A DNA stretch of 64,000 bases from Streptantibioticus cattleyicolor NRRL 8057 = DSM 46488 (lineage in GTDB: Bacteria; Actinomycetota; Actinomycetes; Streptomycetales; Streptomycetaceae): positions 3,782,001 to 3,846,000 of the forward strand of contig NC_017586.1 in the NCBI RefSeq assembly GCF_000240165.1. The letters run 5' to 3'. Positions within the stretch are counted from its first letter, which is position 1, and every line of letters starts with the position of its first letter. Under the pieces are notes generated by a model. It saw only the letters and a program-made list of their open reading frames with translations, had not been told where the DNA came from and did not search any database. A program made the position numbers and the translations under genes. Positions 1 through 16,272 of the stretch are shown piece by piece.

Positions 1-1
1 C

Positions 2-844
<843 letters not shown>

Positions 845-849
845 CGGGC

Positions 850-899
850 CCTCCCGCCGCCGTACCCCGCCGCCTCGGCGGCGGGCCGGCGGCGGGAGG
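850..899 (+). other. Nested perfect hairpin in the rpoB-rpoC spacer
   Basis: Thirteen perfect base pairs (850-862 with 887-899) enclose a second perfect 8-bp hairpin (866-873 with 878-885, CTCG loop). It begins six bases after the rpoB stop codon. There is no T-run, so it is not a classical terminator, but GC-only hairpins of this strength can pause or partly terminate polymerase or protect an mRNA end in actinomycetes. Its role inside the operon is inferred only. Confidence 0.6.
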
Positions 900-976
900 T
901 GACCCAGCCCCGGCGAGGGGCCGGACCCCGACAGACCATGTTTGACTTTCGACCCCGAAAGAGGGATTGACGACCA

Positions 977-4876
<3,900 letters not shown>

Positions 4877-4895
4877 GCCCGACCGCTCGCGTGAA

Positions 4896-4939
4896 GCCGC
4901 AGGGCGGCCGTCCCCCCAACGGGACGGCCGCCCTGCGGC
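4896..4939 (+). terminator. Terminator-like hairpin after rpoC
   Basis: A perfect 19-bp stem (4896-4914 with 4921-4939) with a six-base loop starts 20 bases after the rpoC stop codon. It is GC-rich and lacks a T-run, which is common for Streptomyces terminators. It separates rpoC from the rpsL promoter. Confidence 0.85.
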
Positions 4940-5043
4940 GTTGGACGGCGCGCGGGGGAGACGTCTTCCCAGCGGGCCGCGCGGCGGTTACCGTGGGCTC
5001 AGCGACCTGGGGGCCCGGCGTGTCGTTCGCGTGTGCATTTGTT

Positions 5044-5072
5044 TTGACCGCAGCCCATACGCTAGGTACGCT
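5044..5072 (+). promoter_or_regulatory. Housekeeping-type promoter of the rpsL-rpsG-fusA(-tuf) operon
   Basis: TTGACC at 5044-5049 and TACGCT at 5067-5072 are separated by exactly 17 bp, a very good match to the vegetative (HrdB-type) promoter consensus of Streptomyces. It sits in a locally AT-richer stretch in otherwise about 75% GC DNA. Transcription would start near 5079. No competing promoter of this quality was seen in the 450 bp between rpoC and rpsL. Confidence 0.8.
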
Positions 5073-5078
5073 CTGACC

Positions 5079-5326
5079 TTGTGCCTGGGGTGTCCCCGGG
5101 TCCTTGCGTGCGCGCCTTCAGCCTTCCGGCGGCTGGCGACCAGCGCGGGGCGCCGAGACTGCGACATCCGCATGATGTGAGCCGAGCCCGTTCCGCGGGT
5201 ACCTGCCAAAGGCTCCGACACACCCGACCGCGTGGGTCGGGGAACGTGCCGGTGGCCGGGGCGCCCGGCCGTGCAGGATCCCCAGGTTAGCTTTATCGAG
5301 ATCGGCACACAGAAACCGGAGAAACG
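5079..5326 (+). other. Long 5' leader of the rpsL operon
   Basis: About 248 bases lie between the inferred transcription start and the rpsL start codon. They contain no convincing open reading frame. A 7-bp hairpin (5223-5229 with 5235-5241) is present, and the leader ends with the ribosome site GGAG at about 5318-5321. A leader this long may carry translational or S12/S7-type autoregulation, but I could not identify a known element. Confidence 0.5.
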
Positions 5327-5698
5327 GTGCCTACGATCCAGCAGCTGGTCCGCAAGGGCCGGCAGGACAAGGTCGAGAAGAACAAGACGCCCGCGCTCAA
5401 GGGTTCCCCGCAGCGCCGGGGCGTCTGCACGCGTGTGTACACGACCACCCCGAAGAAGCCGAACTCGGCCCTGCGTAAGGTCGCGCGTGTGCGTCTGACC
5501 AGCGGGATCGAGGTCACCGCTTACATTCCGGGTGAGGGCCACAACCTGCAGGAGCACTCCATCGTGCTCGTGCGCGGCGGTCGTGTGAAGGACCTGCCGG
5601 GCGTTCGCTACAAGATCATCCGCGGTTCGCTGGACACCCAGGGTGTCAAGAACCGCAAGCAGGCCCGCAGCCGCTACGGCGCCAAGAAGGAGAAGTAA
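5327..5698 (+). CDS. rpsL: Ribosomal protein S12
   Basis: 123-residue 30S subunit protein that lines the decoding centre. The start is GTG at 5327 with GGAG upstream. The conserved core [12 protein letters not shown] and the [12 protein letters not shown] loop are intact. Lys43 and Lys88, the positions where streptomycin-resistance changes usually arise, are both wild type, so nothing here indicates streptomycin resistance. It is the first gene of the str operon; rpsG starts four bases after its stop codon. Confidence 0.98.
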   Translation: MPTIQQLVRKGRQDKVEKNKTPALKGSPQRRGVCTRVYTTTPKKPNSALRKVARVRLTSGIEVTAYIPGEGHNLQEHSIVLVRGGRVKDLPGVRYKIIRGSLDTQGVKNRKQARSRYGAKKEK

Positions 5699-5701
5699 GA
5701 C

Positions 5702-6172
5702 ATGCCTCGTAAGGGCCCTGCCCCGAAGCGGCCGGTCATCATCGACCCGGTCTACAACTCTCCGCTTGTCACCTCGCTGGTCAACAAGGTCCTGCTGAAC
5801 GGCAAGCGCTCCACCGCCGAGCGCATCGTCTACGGCGCCCTGGAGGGGCTGCGCGAGAAGACCGGCACCGACCCGGTCATCACGCTCAAGCGCGCCCTGG
5901 AGAACGTCAAGCCGACCCTCGAGGTCCGCAGCCGCCGTGTCGGTGGCGCGACCTACCAGGTGCCGGTCGAGGTCCGTCCGGCCCGCTCCTCCACGCTGGC
6001 GCTGCGCTGGCTGGTCGGCTACTCGCGTGCCCGCCGTGAGAAGACCATGACCGAGCGGCTGATGAACGAGCTGCTCGACGCCTCGAACGGTCTTGGCGCC
6101 TCCGTCAAGCGCCGCGAGGACACCCACAAGATGGCCGAGTCCAACAAGGCCTTCGCGCACTACCGCTGGTAG
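5702..6172 (+). CDS. rpsG: Ribosomal protein S7
   Basis: 156-residue primary 16S rRNA-binding protein of the 30S head, which nucleates head assembly and touches the E-site tRNA. The sequence starts [19 protein letters not shown] and has the usual actinobacterial length. The ATG at 5702 lies immediately behind the rpsL stop codon, so the two are translationally coupled. fusA follows after 39 bp. Confidence 0.98.
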   Translation: MPRKGPAPKRPVIIDPVYNSPLVTSLVNKVLLNGKRSTAERIVYGALEGLREKTGTDPVITLKRALENVKPTLEVRSRRVGGATYQVPVEVRPARSSTLALRWLVGYSRARREKTMTERLMNELLDASNGLGASVKRREDTHKMAESNKAFAHYRW

Positions 6173-6211
6173 TCGCTACCCCCATCGAGAACCGAGAGAA
6201 GACTGAGCCAT

Positions 6212-8332
<2,121 letters not shown>

Positions 8333-8352
8333 CGCTGTTCTGAAGGCGTGGC

Positions 8353-8371
8353 TCAAGCCTTAGGCTTGACA
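8353..8371 (+). promoter_or_regulatory. fusA-tuf spacer: small hairpin overlapping a TTGACA box
   Basis: A 7-bp inverted repeat (8353-8359 with 8363-8369, loop TTA) overlaps a perfect TTGACA at 8366-8371. A good -10 box at the right distance is not evident; the sequence 15-19 bases downstream is CATTCCGCC. From family knowledge, Streptomyces tuf1 is transcribed both from the rpsL promoter and from its own promoter in this spacer, so this is the likeliest place. A second small hairpin with a TTCG loop lies near 8462-8475. Function is uncertain. Confidence 0.4.
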
Positions 8372-8546
8372 CTAGGCAGTACGGGGCATTCCGCCGCAAA
8401 CCGTAAGGTGGTGGCGGATGCCCCGGCGGCCGGTAACCCAATCCGCGGGTTGGCACTTGTAAGGCCCTTCGGGGTCCTCACCAACCCGGCAAGTTGAACT
8501 GGCGCCATCGAGTGGCGTTACAGAACCAGTCCACAGGAGGACCCCA

Positions 8547-9740
<1,194 letters not shown>

Positions 9741-9752
9741 CACCCCGCCGGT

Positions 9753-9778
9753 CCGGGTCCGCCCTCGGGCGGACCCGG
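9753..9778 (+). terminator. tuf terminator hairpin
   Basis: A 12-bp perfect stem (9753-9764 with 9767-9778) starts 12 bases after the tuf stop codon. It is GC-rich and has no T-run. Confidence 0.75.
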
Positions 9779-9784
9779 TCGGTA

Positions 9785-9826
9785 CGGAACGGGCCCGTGC
9801 GTCATTCGACGCGCGGGCCCGTTCCG
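9785..9826. terminator. Bidirectional terminator between tuf and metK
   Basis: A nearly perfect 19-bp stem (9785-9803 with 9808-9826, four-base loop, one G-T pair) lies between the convergent tuf and metK genes, ending 20 bases before the metK stop codon. It can serve both directions and marks the boundary between housekeeping and accessory DNA. Confidence 0.75.
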
Positions 9827-9845
9827 CGTTCTCCGGCGGGTGCGT

Positions 9846-11009
9846 TCAGTGGACGGCGGCGCGCAGCGCGGCGGCGCGGTCGGTGCGTTCCCAGGTGAAC
9901 TCGGGGAGTTCGCGGCCGAAGTGGCCGTAGGCGGCGGTGCCGGCGTAGACCGGGCGCAGCAGGTCGAGGTCGCGGACGATGGCGGCCGGGCGCAGGTCGA
10001 AGACCTCGGTGACGGCGCGGCCGATGCGGGCCACCGGGACGGTCTCGGTGCCGAAGGTCTCCACGGCCAGCCCGACCGGGGCGGCTTCGCCGATGGCGTA
10101 GGCGATCTGGATCTCGCAGCGGGAGGCGAGGCCGGCGGCGACCACGTTCTTGGCGACCCAGCGCATGGCGTAGGCGGCGGAGCGGTCCACCTTGGAGGGG
10201 TCCTTGCCGGAGAAGGCGCCGCCGCCGTGGCGGGCCATGCCGCCGTAGGTGTCGATGACGATCTTGCGGCCGGTGACCCCGGCGTCGCCCAGCGGGCCGC
10301 CGGTCTCGAAGCGCCCGGTGGGGTTGACCAGCAGCCGGTAGCCGTCGATGTCGAGCTGGACCCCGGACTCGATGAGCGCCTTCAGCTCGGCCTCCACCAC
10401 GAACTGGCTGATCTCCGGGGCGAGCAGGGTGTCGAGGTCGATGTGGGCGGCGTGCTGCGCGGAGACCACCACGGTGTCCAGCCGGGCCGCGCGGTCGCCC
10501 TGGTAGGCGATGGTGACCTGGGTCTTGCCGTCGGGGCGCAGGTACGGCAGCGTGCCGTCCTTGCGTACCGCGGTGAGGCGTTGGGCCAGCCGGTGCGCCA
10601 GGGTGATCGGCAGCGGCATCAGCTCGGGGGTCTCGGCGCACGCGTAGCCGAACATCAGCCCCTGGTCGCCGGCGCCCTGAGCGGCGACGGCGTCGTCGCT
10701 CGCGGTACGGGACCGGGTGGCCAGCGAGAGGCAGACTCCGCAGGAGGCGCCGTCGAACCCCTTGGCGGAGGTGTCGTAGCCGATGTCCAGGATGGCCGCG
10801 CGGACCACCGAGGGCAGGGCGGGGCGGGCGGTGGTGGCGACCTCGCCGGCCAGCCGGACCTGGCCGGTGGTGATCAGGGTCTCCACGGCGACCCGGGCGG
10901 CGGGGTCCTCGGTGAGCAGGGCGTCGAGCACGGTGTCGCTGATCCGGTCGGCCACCTTGTCGGGGTGGCCCTCGGTCACGGACTCCGAGGTGAACAGCCG
11001 CTCGGTCAT
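9846..11009 (-). CDS. metK: S-adenosylmethionine synthetase, probably a pathway-dedicated second copy
   Basis: 387 residues; forms S-adenosylmethionine from methionine and ATP. It has the N-terminal GHPDK motif (residues 14-18), the ATP-binding [12 protein letters not shown] motif (from residue 112), [10 protein letters not shown] and the C-terminal IAYAIG region. The ATG at 11009 was chosen because the family signature [17 protein letters not shown] starts there and GGAG precedes it; the open frame upstream is only a shadow of the thioesterase gene. At 387 residues it is about 15 shorter than housekeeping streptomycete MetK, and the loop before GAGDQG is compressed. It lies 26 bp after the thioesterase gene in the same direction, and the nearby PKS has at least two C-methyltransferase domains, so supplying methyl donor to the pathway is a reasonable inference. 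Confidence 0.93.
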   Translation of the reverse strand: MTERLFTSESVTEGHPDKVADRISDTVLDALLTEDPAARVAVETLITTGQVRLAGEVATTARPALPSVVRAAILDIGYDTSAKGFDGASCGVCLSLATRSRTASDDAVAAQGAGDQGLMFGYACAETPELMPLPITLAHRLAQRLTAVRKDGTLPYLRPDGKTQVTIAYQGDRAARLDTVVVSAQHAAHIDLDTLLAPEISQFVVEAELKALIESGVQLDIDGYRLLVNPTGRFETGGPLGDAGVTGRKIVIDTYGGMARHGGGAFSGKDPSKVDRSAAYAMRWVAKNVVAAGLASRCEIQIAYAIGEAAPVGLAVETFGTETVPVARIGRAVTEVFDLRPAAIVRDLDLLRPVYAGTAAYGHFGRELPEFTWERTDRAAALRAAVH

Positions 11010-11035
11010 GATGTGTCGTCTCCGGGTCGGATGGG

Positions 11036-11806
11036 TCAGGCGGGGAGCAGCCGGCCGGCGACGACCTCGGCCATGGCGGGCCGGTGCTCCTCGATGAAGA
11101 AGTGGCCGCCCGGGTAGACGTGCATGTCGAACTCGCCCTTGGTGTGCGCCGCCCAGCCGCGGGCCTCGGCGAGCGAGGTCTCCGGGTCGCGGTCGCCGGC
11201 CAGCACCGTGATCGGGCAGTCGACGGTGGCGTCGGGGCCGGCCAGGTAGCCGCCGGCCACCTGGTAGTCGGCCCGGATCACCGGGAGGAAGATGCGCAGC
11301 AGATCGGGGTTGTCGAGGATGGCGGCGTCGGTGCCGCTGAGCTTGCGCAGTTCGGCGACGACGTCCTCGTCGCCGGGGACGCGCTCCCACACCGCGGGCA
11401 GCCGTACCGTCGGGGCGCGGCGGGCCGAGCAGAACAGGGCGGCCGGGCGCAGGCCCTGCTCCCGTTCGAGCCGCCGGGCCACCTCGAAGGCGACCGCGGC
11501 CCCCATGCTGTGGCCGAAGAGCGCGAACCTCCCCGTCAGGTTGGTGTGCAGGACGGCGGCGACGGCGTCGGCCAGCTCCTCGACGCTGCGGGCGGGCGGC
11601 TCCCAACGGCGGTCCTGGCGCCCCGGGTACTGCACCGCGAGCACCTCGACGCCGGGCGAGAGCAGCTTGGAGAACGGGAAGTACGCGGAGGCCGAGCCGC
11701 CCGCGTGCGGAAAGCACACCAGGGTCGCGGCGGCCTCGGGGGCCGGGTGGAACCGGCGGATCCACACGTCGTAGTCGTCGTGGTGGTCGGTCAAGGCGGG
11801 GTCCAC
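11036..11806 (-). CDS. Type II (editing) thioesterase
   Basis: About 256-residue alpha/beta-hydrolase that removes stalled or wrong acyl groups from carrier proteins. The oxyanion motif [10 protein letters not shown], nucleophile elbow GHSMGA (Ser100), acid GDRD (Asp207) and His235 in PGGHFF are all present, and the length fits stand-alone type II thioesterases. The start is uncertain: GTG at 11806 has GGGAG almost touching it, and a TTG 12 bases further in would be better spaced from that site. It is probably co-transcribed with metK, 26 bp downstream. Its place beside a trans-AT PKS/NRPS system supports an editing role. Confidence 0.9.
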   Translation of the reverse strand: MDPALTDHHDDYDVWIRRFHPAPEAAATLVCFPHAGGSASAYFPFSKLLSPGVEVLAVQYPGRQDRRWEPPARSVEELADAVAAVLHTNLTGRFALFGHSMGAAVAFEVARRLEREQGLRPAALFCSARRAPTVRLPAVWERVPGDEDVVAELRKLSGTDAAILDNPDLLRIFLPVIRADYQVAGGYLAGPDATVDCPITVLAGDRDPETSLAEARGWAAHTKGEFDMHVYPGGHFFIEEHRPAMAEVVAGRLLPA

Positions 11807-11883
11807 TCCCTGCGGTGTCGGGGCCGGGGCAAGGCCGCGCGGCGCCCGCCCCGCCGCCGGGCCGGGCCGCCGCCGCGCCCAGG

Positions 11884-12052
11884 CTAGGGTCCTGCTGACG
11901 GATCTCCGTGGGAGAAGGAGCGGCGTCCGGTGCGTGCTCTCGGTGTGCCGGCCGGAAGCCCTCGTACTGGGCGTACCTGGGCTTTCGGCCGGTGCGGCGA
12001 GAGGGCGTGCCGGGCGTCGCGACGCCGCGGAGATCCGTCAGAAGGACCCTAG
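11884..12052 (+). ncRNA. Candidate structured element: 169-nt long hairpin
   Basis: Seventy positions pair across this 307-bp intergenic stretch (11807-12113). The outer helix is 11884-11911 with 12025-12052, there is an internal loop, and the inner helix is 11920-11961 with 11979-12020 around a 17-base loop. By my count there are 57 Watson-Crick pairs, 10 G-T pairs, no A-C pairs and only three true mismatches. All tolerated deviations are G-U in an RNA read from the plus strand, which argues for selection on that RNA rather than a decaying palindrome. The outer ends read CTAGGG/CCCTAG. The basal part of the inner helix is shared with the element at 16094-16215. Alternatives are a MITE-like mobile element or an unusual terminator. 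The rest of the spacer holds nothing I recognise apart from one CCCCTAT at 12085-12091. Confidence 0.5.
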
Positions 12053-12113
12053 GCAGGCGCGACGGCGGTGCGAACCCGTACCGTCCCCTATTGGCGCCCG
12101 GCCACCCGGACGG

Positions 12114-14867
12114 TCACGCCTGCCGGGCCACGTCGAGGCCGAGGCTGGTGGGGAGTTGTTCGCGGTGTTTGATGCGGAACTTGCGGTAGACGCGGGTCAG
12201 GTGCTGTTCGACGGTGCTCACCGTGATGAAGAGCTTGGCGGCCACCTCGCGGTTGGTGAACCCCTGGGCGGCCAGCGAGGCGACGCGGCGTTCGGCGTCG
12301 GTGAGGGGGTCGGCGTCCTGGTCGGTGGGGAGGGTCGGGGCCGGGCGGGCGGAGGCGGGCAGCAGGGAGCGCTGGATCTGCTCGGCGCCGCATTCCTGGG
12401 CGAGCCGCCAGGCCCGCCGGATGAGTTGCCGGGCCTCGGTGCCGTTGCCGAGCTGCTGCTGGGTGTGGCCGAGGTCGGCCAGGACGCGGGTCATGGTGTA
12501 ACGGTCGCCGGCGGTCCGGGCGGCGGTCAGCGCCTCGGACAGCTGCCGTGGCCGCCGGTCGGACGGGCGGGCGGCGGCCAGCAGCCGCAGCGCCGCGGCC
12601 CGGGTGCGCCAGGCCGCGGCGCCGGTACGGGCCAGCTCCTCGGTGAGCAGCGCCACCGCCCGCTCCGGCTTGCCGAACCGCAGCCACACCTCGGCGGCCC
12701 CGGAGCGCCACGGCACCAGCCCGGGGCAGTCCACCCGCCAGGCCGTCATGTCCTCGCCGCAGGACAGGAAGCAGGCCAGCGCCGACTGGTACTGCTCCAC
12801 GGCGAGGTGGTGCAGTCCGCGGGCGTAGCGGTGGTGGAGCCCGAACCGGGTGCGGCCGGTGCCCTCCGGCAGCGGCTGCTCGATCACCTCGGCCGCGGCG
12901 TCGTGGCGGCCCATCGCGGTGTACGTCTCGATCAGCGTGGCCAGCGGCAGCGCCACGCCCACGCCCCAGCCGTGGGTGGGCATCAGGGTGAGCGCGTCGC
13001 GGGCCTGGCGCAGCGCGCCCGGCAGGTCCCCGCGGCGCAGCCCGATCAGCGCCTGGGTGGAGGTGAACAGCGCGTCCCAGGCCGGGGTGTGGTGCTTGCC
13101 GGACTGGGTGAGCAGCCGGTCGAGCCCGGTCTCGGCGGCGTCCAGCCGGTCGAGGTAGACCAGCGCGTGCAGCGCCGACATCGGCAGTTCGAGGGACTGC
13201 TCGCTGAGCCGGACCCGCTGGAGGACGTGCTCGGCGCCGGTGACGACGGCGTCGGCGTCGCCGCCGCGCAGCGCCGTGTACAGGGCGCGGCCGGCGTGCA
13301 GATGGAGGGTGTCGGTGGGGGCGACGGGGGGCACCGGCACCGGCGGGTTGGGGCCGAGCGGGCCGGACATCCGGGCCAGGGCGCCGGGGTAGGTGGTGGC
13401 CAGCCGCAGCCAGGTGGTGAGCAGTTCGCCCGGGTACTCGGGGTCGGCGTCCTCGGCGGGCAGCCGGCCGGTGCCGGAGACCGCCTCCTCCTCCAGCCCC
13501 CACCACAGGAAGGTGCGGATCAGCCGGAGCATCATCACCGAGGGCAGGGTGCCCTCGCGGGCCGCGGTGGCCAGTGATTCCAGCTGGAGCGCGGTGGCCT
13601 TGGGGTCGAGCCGCCAGGTGATGTTGGCGGCGGCGGACAGGTCGGCCAGGCGCTGCTGGTCGTCGTCGGAGCCGCAGCGGCTGGCCAGTTCCAGGCAGCC
13701 GGCCGCGAGGACGGCCTTGCCGTCGCCGAGGTACTGGTCGGCGGCGGCGCGCAGCAGCGGGGCCTCCCACGGTTCGCGCAACGGGCCGCATTCCAGGAGG
13801 TGTTCGGCGACCGCCGTGGCCGGTGCGCCGCTGGTGCGCAGCAACCGGGCGGCGTGGCTGCGCAGTTCGTTGGCGGTGGCCCGGGGCAGGTCGTGCAGGA
13901 CGGCGGTGCGCAGCGCGGGGTGGCGGAAGCGGCCGTCGTCCAGCAGGCCGGAGTCGGTGAGCAGCCGCAGCACCTCCTCGGTGGTGCGCGGGCCGACCCC
14001 GACCAGGTCGCTCAGGAGCGGCACCGGGGTGGCCCGGTCGAGCAGGGCGACGCCGTGCGCCACCCGCACGCTGTCCGGGCCGCTGCGGCGTACGCAGGCG
14101 AGCGCGGCGTGCTGGAAGGCGTCGGCGGGGTGCGGGCGGGGGAAGCCGGGGGCGTCGTCGTGCGCCAGGGTGTCGTTGAGCAGCGCGCGCAGCAGCAGCG
14201 GGTTGCCGCCGCTGACCGCGTTGAACTCGCCGGCGAACCGGTCGGCGGCCTTGGCGCCCAGGGCCTGGGCGACCATCCCGGCGACGCCCGCGGGGCTGAG
14301 CACGCCCAGCATGACGCGCAGGATGCGCGGCTGGTACTGGAGCTCGCCGAAGAAGGTGCGTCCGCCCGGGTCGTGCAGGTTGTCGGTGACCGCCAGGGCG
14401 ATGGCCGAGGAACGGAAGCGCCGGATGAGGTAGAGCAGGCACTGCAGCGAGGCCGGGTCGGCGTGGTGGACGTCGTCGATGCCGATGAACAGCGGCTGCC
14501 GGGCGGCCAGTTCGGTGGCGGTCCGGTGAACGTGGCGCAGAACGCTGGGCGGTACCACCGGGTGTTCGTCCGGGGTTTCCGGGGCGGAATCGGCGGAGAA
14601 GTTCCCGGCGGCCGGCGGGGCGAGCGGGCCGAGGTCGGGAAAAATCTGTTCCAGGAGTGCGTAGGGGAAAGACCGCTCCATGGGTCCGGCGAGGGCGTTC
14701 AGCACCCGGAAGCCGTTGTTCGCGGCCGATTCGCCCAACGCGTGCAGGAGTTCCGTCTTTCCGGTGGCCGTACTGCCGCGAATGACCGCAACGCTTCCTT
14801 CGTGCTTCGCGCATTCCGTGAGCATGGTGTTCAATCGGGATATCGCGGCGTCACGGTCGAATAGCAC
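12114..14867 (-). CDS. LAL-family (large ATP-binding LuxR-type) transcriptional regulator
   Basis: 917 residues, the usual LAL size. The Walker A motif GSTATGKT is at residues 31-38 and Walker B LFIGIDD at 126-132. A long tetratricopeptide-like helical middle follows, and a LuxR-type helix-turn-helix occupies the last 63 residues (LTDAERRVASLAAQGFTNRE onward). The start is GTG at 14867, with GGGAG seven bases upstream. Regulators of this family are typical pathway-specific activators of macrolide and other PKS clusters; the gene is divergent from the transferase/PKS side, so it probably activates that operon. I found no in-frame TTA codon, so bldA control of this gene is not suggested. Confidence 0.9.
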   Translation of the reverse strand: MLFDRDAAISRLNTMLTECAKHEGSVAVIRGSTATGKTELLHALGESAANNGFRVLNALAGPMERSFPYALLEQIFPDLGPLAPPAAGNFSADSAPETPDEHPVVPPSVLRHVHRTATELAARQPLFIGIDDVHHADPASLQCLLYLIRRFRSSAIALAVTDNLHDPGGRTFFGELQYQPRILRVMLGVLSPAGVAGMVAQALGAKAADRFAGEFNAVSGGNPLLLRALLNDTLAHDDAPGFPRPHPADAFQHAALACVRRSGPDSVRVAHGVALLDRATPVPLLSDLVGVGPRTTEEVLRLLTDSGLLDDGRFRHPALRTAVLHDLPRATANELRSHAARLLRTSGAPATAVAEHLLECGPLREPWEAPLLRAAADQYLGDGKAVLAAGCLELASRCGSDDDQQRLADLSAAANITWRLDPKATALQLESLATAAREGTLPSVMMLRLIRTFLWWGLEEEAVSGTGRLPAEDADPEYPGELLTTWLRLATTYPGALARMSGPLGPNPPVPVPPVAPTDTLHLHAGRALYTALRGGDADAVVTGAEHVLQRVRLSEQSLELPMSALHALVYLDRLDAAETGLDRLLTQSGKHHTPAWDALFTSTQALIGLRRGDLPGALRQARDALTLMPTHGWGVGVALPLATLIETYTAMGRHDAAAEVIEQPLPEGTGRTRFGLHHRYARGLHHLAVEQYQSALACFLSCGEDMTAWRVDCPGLVPWRSGAAEVWLRFGKPERAVALLTEELARTGAAAWRTRAAALRLLAAARPSDRRPRQLSEALTAARTAGDRYTMTRVLADLGHTQQQLGNGTEARQLIRRAWRLAQECGAEQIQRSLLPASARPAPTLPTDQDADPLTDAERRVASLAAQGFTNREVAAKLFITVSTVEQHLTRVYRKFRIKHREQLPTSLGLDVARQA

Positions 14868-15135
14868 CTGAAGCTCCCCGTTCCCCTGTGCCGAGGCGGT
14901 GGTGGCGGCAGGACGTCCCCGGAACCGATCGTGCCCGGTCCACCGTCGTCATCTGCGAGGACGGCCGTCGCGGCCCGCCCCCACCCCTCTGAGTGACTGA
15001 TTCCCACCCTAGTGGAGAGTCGTTCCCGCGGCGAAGTGACGCGAATCATGGTGTATATGACGCCGATGCGCGGAACGGAGTGCCGTCGGGAGCCGTCCGG
15101 CGAGGTCGTGCGGGGTGGCGGCCAACCCCGGCGGC

Positions 15136-15164
15136 CCCCTATCCGCGGTGGGCGAACATAGGGG
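15136..15164. promoter_or_regulatory. Inverted repeat CCCCTAT-N15-ATAGGGG in the divergent spacer
   Basis: The roughly 330 bp between the regulator gene and the chosen transferase start hold this perfect 7-bp inverted repeat (15136-15142 and 15158-15164). Related half-sites occur before the PKS operon (CCCCTACCG at 16273-16281 facing CGGTAGGGG at 16319-16327) and singly at 12085-12091. It is a candidate binding site for the LAL regulator or another factor. No convincing -35/-10 pair was found around it. Confidence 0.35.
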
Positions 15165-15199
15165 TACCCGGGGTGGCGGGTGCGGTGTGCAATGACCCG

Positions 15200-16090
15200 A
15201 TGGGTGCCGATTTGCAAAACCCCGGCGGCCGTGCCGGGAAGATCGCGGAGGCGGTACCGGACGGTGTCGCGGAGGGGCGGTCCCCGGGGAATCCGCCGGG
15301 ATTTCCGGGGGTGCCGTGGGCGGTGCGCCGGGTGGACCGGTCGGTGGCCGCGGAGGTCGCCGGACGGTGGCCGGGCGCCGGCGAGGTGCGGGTGTGGGCG
15401 GTTCGCCTGAACTCATGGCAGGACGATCCCGATGCGCTCTACACGGTGCTTTCGGACGAGGAGCGGAAACGAGCCGATTCTTTCGTCTTCGCCCGGCACC
15501 GGCGGCAGTTCGTGATCAGCCACGCTTTTGTGCGCCGGGTGTTGTCCTGGTACGTCCCGGCTCGTCCGGACGAGTTCCGGTTCGGTGCCGGGCGGTACGG
15601 GAAGCCGGTGGTGGCCGGGCCTCCGGCGGGAATTGGTTTGGAATTCAACCTCTCGCATTGCGCGGAGCTGGCGCTGCTGGCCCTGGCCGCCGGGCCGGTC
15701 GGGGTGGACGTGGAGGGGTTCCGGGCGGACCTGGCCGGGCCCGCGGTGGCCGGCCACTTCCACCCCGAGGAGCGGCGCGAGCTCGACGCCCTGCCGCCGG
15801 ACGCCCGGGCCGCCGCCGTCCAGCGCTGCTGGACCCGCAAGGAGGCCGTGGTCAAGGCGGCCGGCACCGGGCTCGCCACCCCGCTGGACTCGTTCCGGGT
15901 GCCGCTGGGGGCCGCCGCTGCCGCCCCGGTCGCCGCGGCCGGCCGCACCTGGTACCTGACCCATCTGGAGCCGCCGGCCGAGGCGGTGGGCGCCGTCGCG
16001 GTGGCGTTCCGCCCGGCCGGGGTGCGCGCCACGCTGCTGACCGGGCCGCTCTTCCCGCAAGTGCCGCGTCGGCCAGGGCTTGCCCGGTGA
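15200..16090 (+). CDS. Sfp-type 4'-phosphopantetheinyl transferase
   Basis: Activates the carrier-protein domains of the adjacent megasynthases by attaching phosphopantetheine from CoA. The core family blocks are in order: LSDEERKRADSFVFARHRRQF, the substrate loop GKPV, FNLSHCAELALLA, VGVDVEGFR and the magnesium/CoA motif CWTRKEAVVKA. From the domain start (VRVWAVRLNSW, about 15390) it is a normal-length Sfp homologue. The start codon is uncertain: the frame is open back to 14993 without family similarity, and neither ATG 15200 nor GTG codons near 15310 has a good ribosome site; I chose ATG 15200. It is followed by a 337-bp spacer and then the PKS operon. Confidence 0.85.
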   Translation: MGADLQNPGGRAGKIAEAVPDGVAEGRSPGNPPGFPGVPWAVRRVDRSVAAEVAGRWPGAGEVRVWAVRLNSWQDDPDALYTVLSDEERKRADSFVFARHRRQFVISHAFVRRVLSWYVPARPDEFRFGAGRYGKPVVAGPPAGIGLEFNLSHCAELALLALAAGPVGVDVEGFRADLAGPAVAGHFHPEERRELDALPPDARAAAVQRCWTRKEAVVKAAGTGLATPLDSFRVPLGAAAAAPVAAAGRTWYLTHLEPPAEAVGAVAVAFRPAGVRATLLTGPLFPQVPRRPGLAR

Positions 16091-16093
16091 GGA

Positions 16094-16215
16094 GCGGCGT
16101 CCGGCGCGGTGCGTCGCGAGGCGCCGGATCGGCCTCGTCCCCTGCCCCGCGGGGGAACCCCCGGGGCCTGCTCGGTCGGTCCGGCGACGCCGCGAGGCGC
16201 CGTGCCGGGCGCCGC
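16094..16215 (+). ncRNA. Second long-hairpin element, related to 11884-12052
   Basis: It occupies the first part of the 337-bp spacer between the transferase gene and the PKS operon. 16094-16134 pairs with 16174-16215: 33 Watson-Crick pairs, five G-T pairs, three mismatches and one bulge, with a further 6-bp GCCCCG/CGGGGC hairpin inside the loop. Its base shares GGAGCGGCGTCCGG (16091-16104 and 11917-11930) and an 18-base right arm with one difference (16202-16219 and 12007-12024) with the first element. The differing base pairs as G-U in one copy and G-C in the other. It could belong to the 5' leader of the PKS mRNA. Confidence 0.45.
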
Positions 16216-16272
16216 GACGGGGTGAACCCCGGCCGACGCGGCACCGGCCCCCGGGGTACGGGTGGCGGCCGG

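Noticed and set aside
5327-5698. Streptomycin-resistance type S12
   Set aside because: Lys43 and Lys88 are wild type.
11010-11765. N-terminal extension of metK by about 250 residues
   Set aside because: It is the thioesterase gene read in the wrong frame; the MetK family start and a ribosome site are at 11009.
11908-12189. Small plus-strand open frame within the hairpin region
   Set aside because: No ribosome site and no recognisable protein; it overlaps the regulator's 3' end and the palindrome explains the sequence.
12114-14867. bldA (TTA codon) control of the regulator gene
   Set aside because: The only TTA on the coding strand (complement of TAA near 12498) is out of frame.
14993-15199. 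Earlier start for the phosphopantetheinyl transferase
   Set aside because: The extra residues have no family similarity and cover the divergent regulatory spacer; kept as an alternative only.
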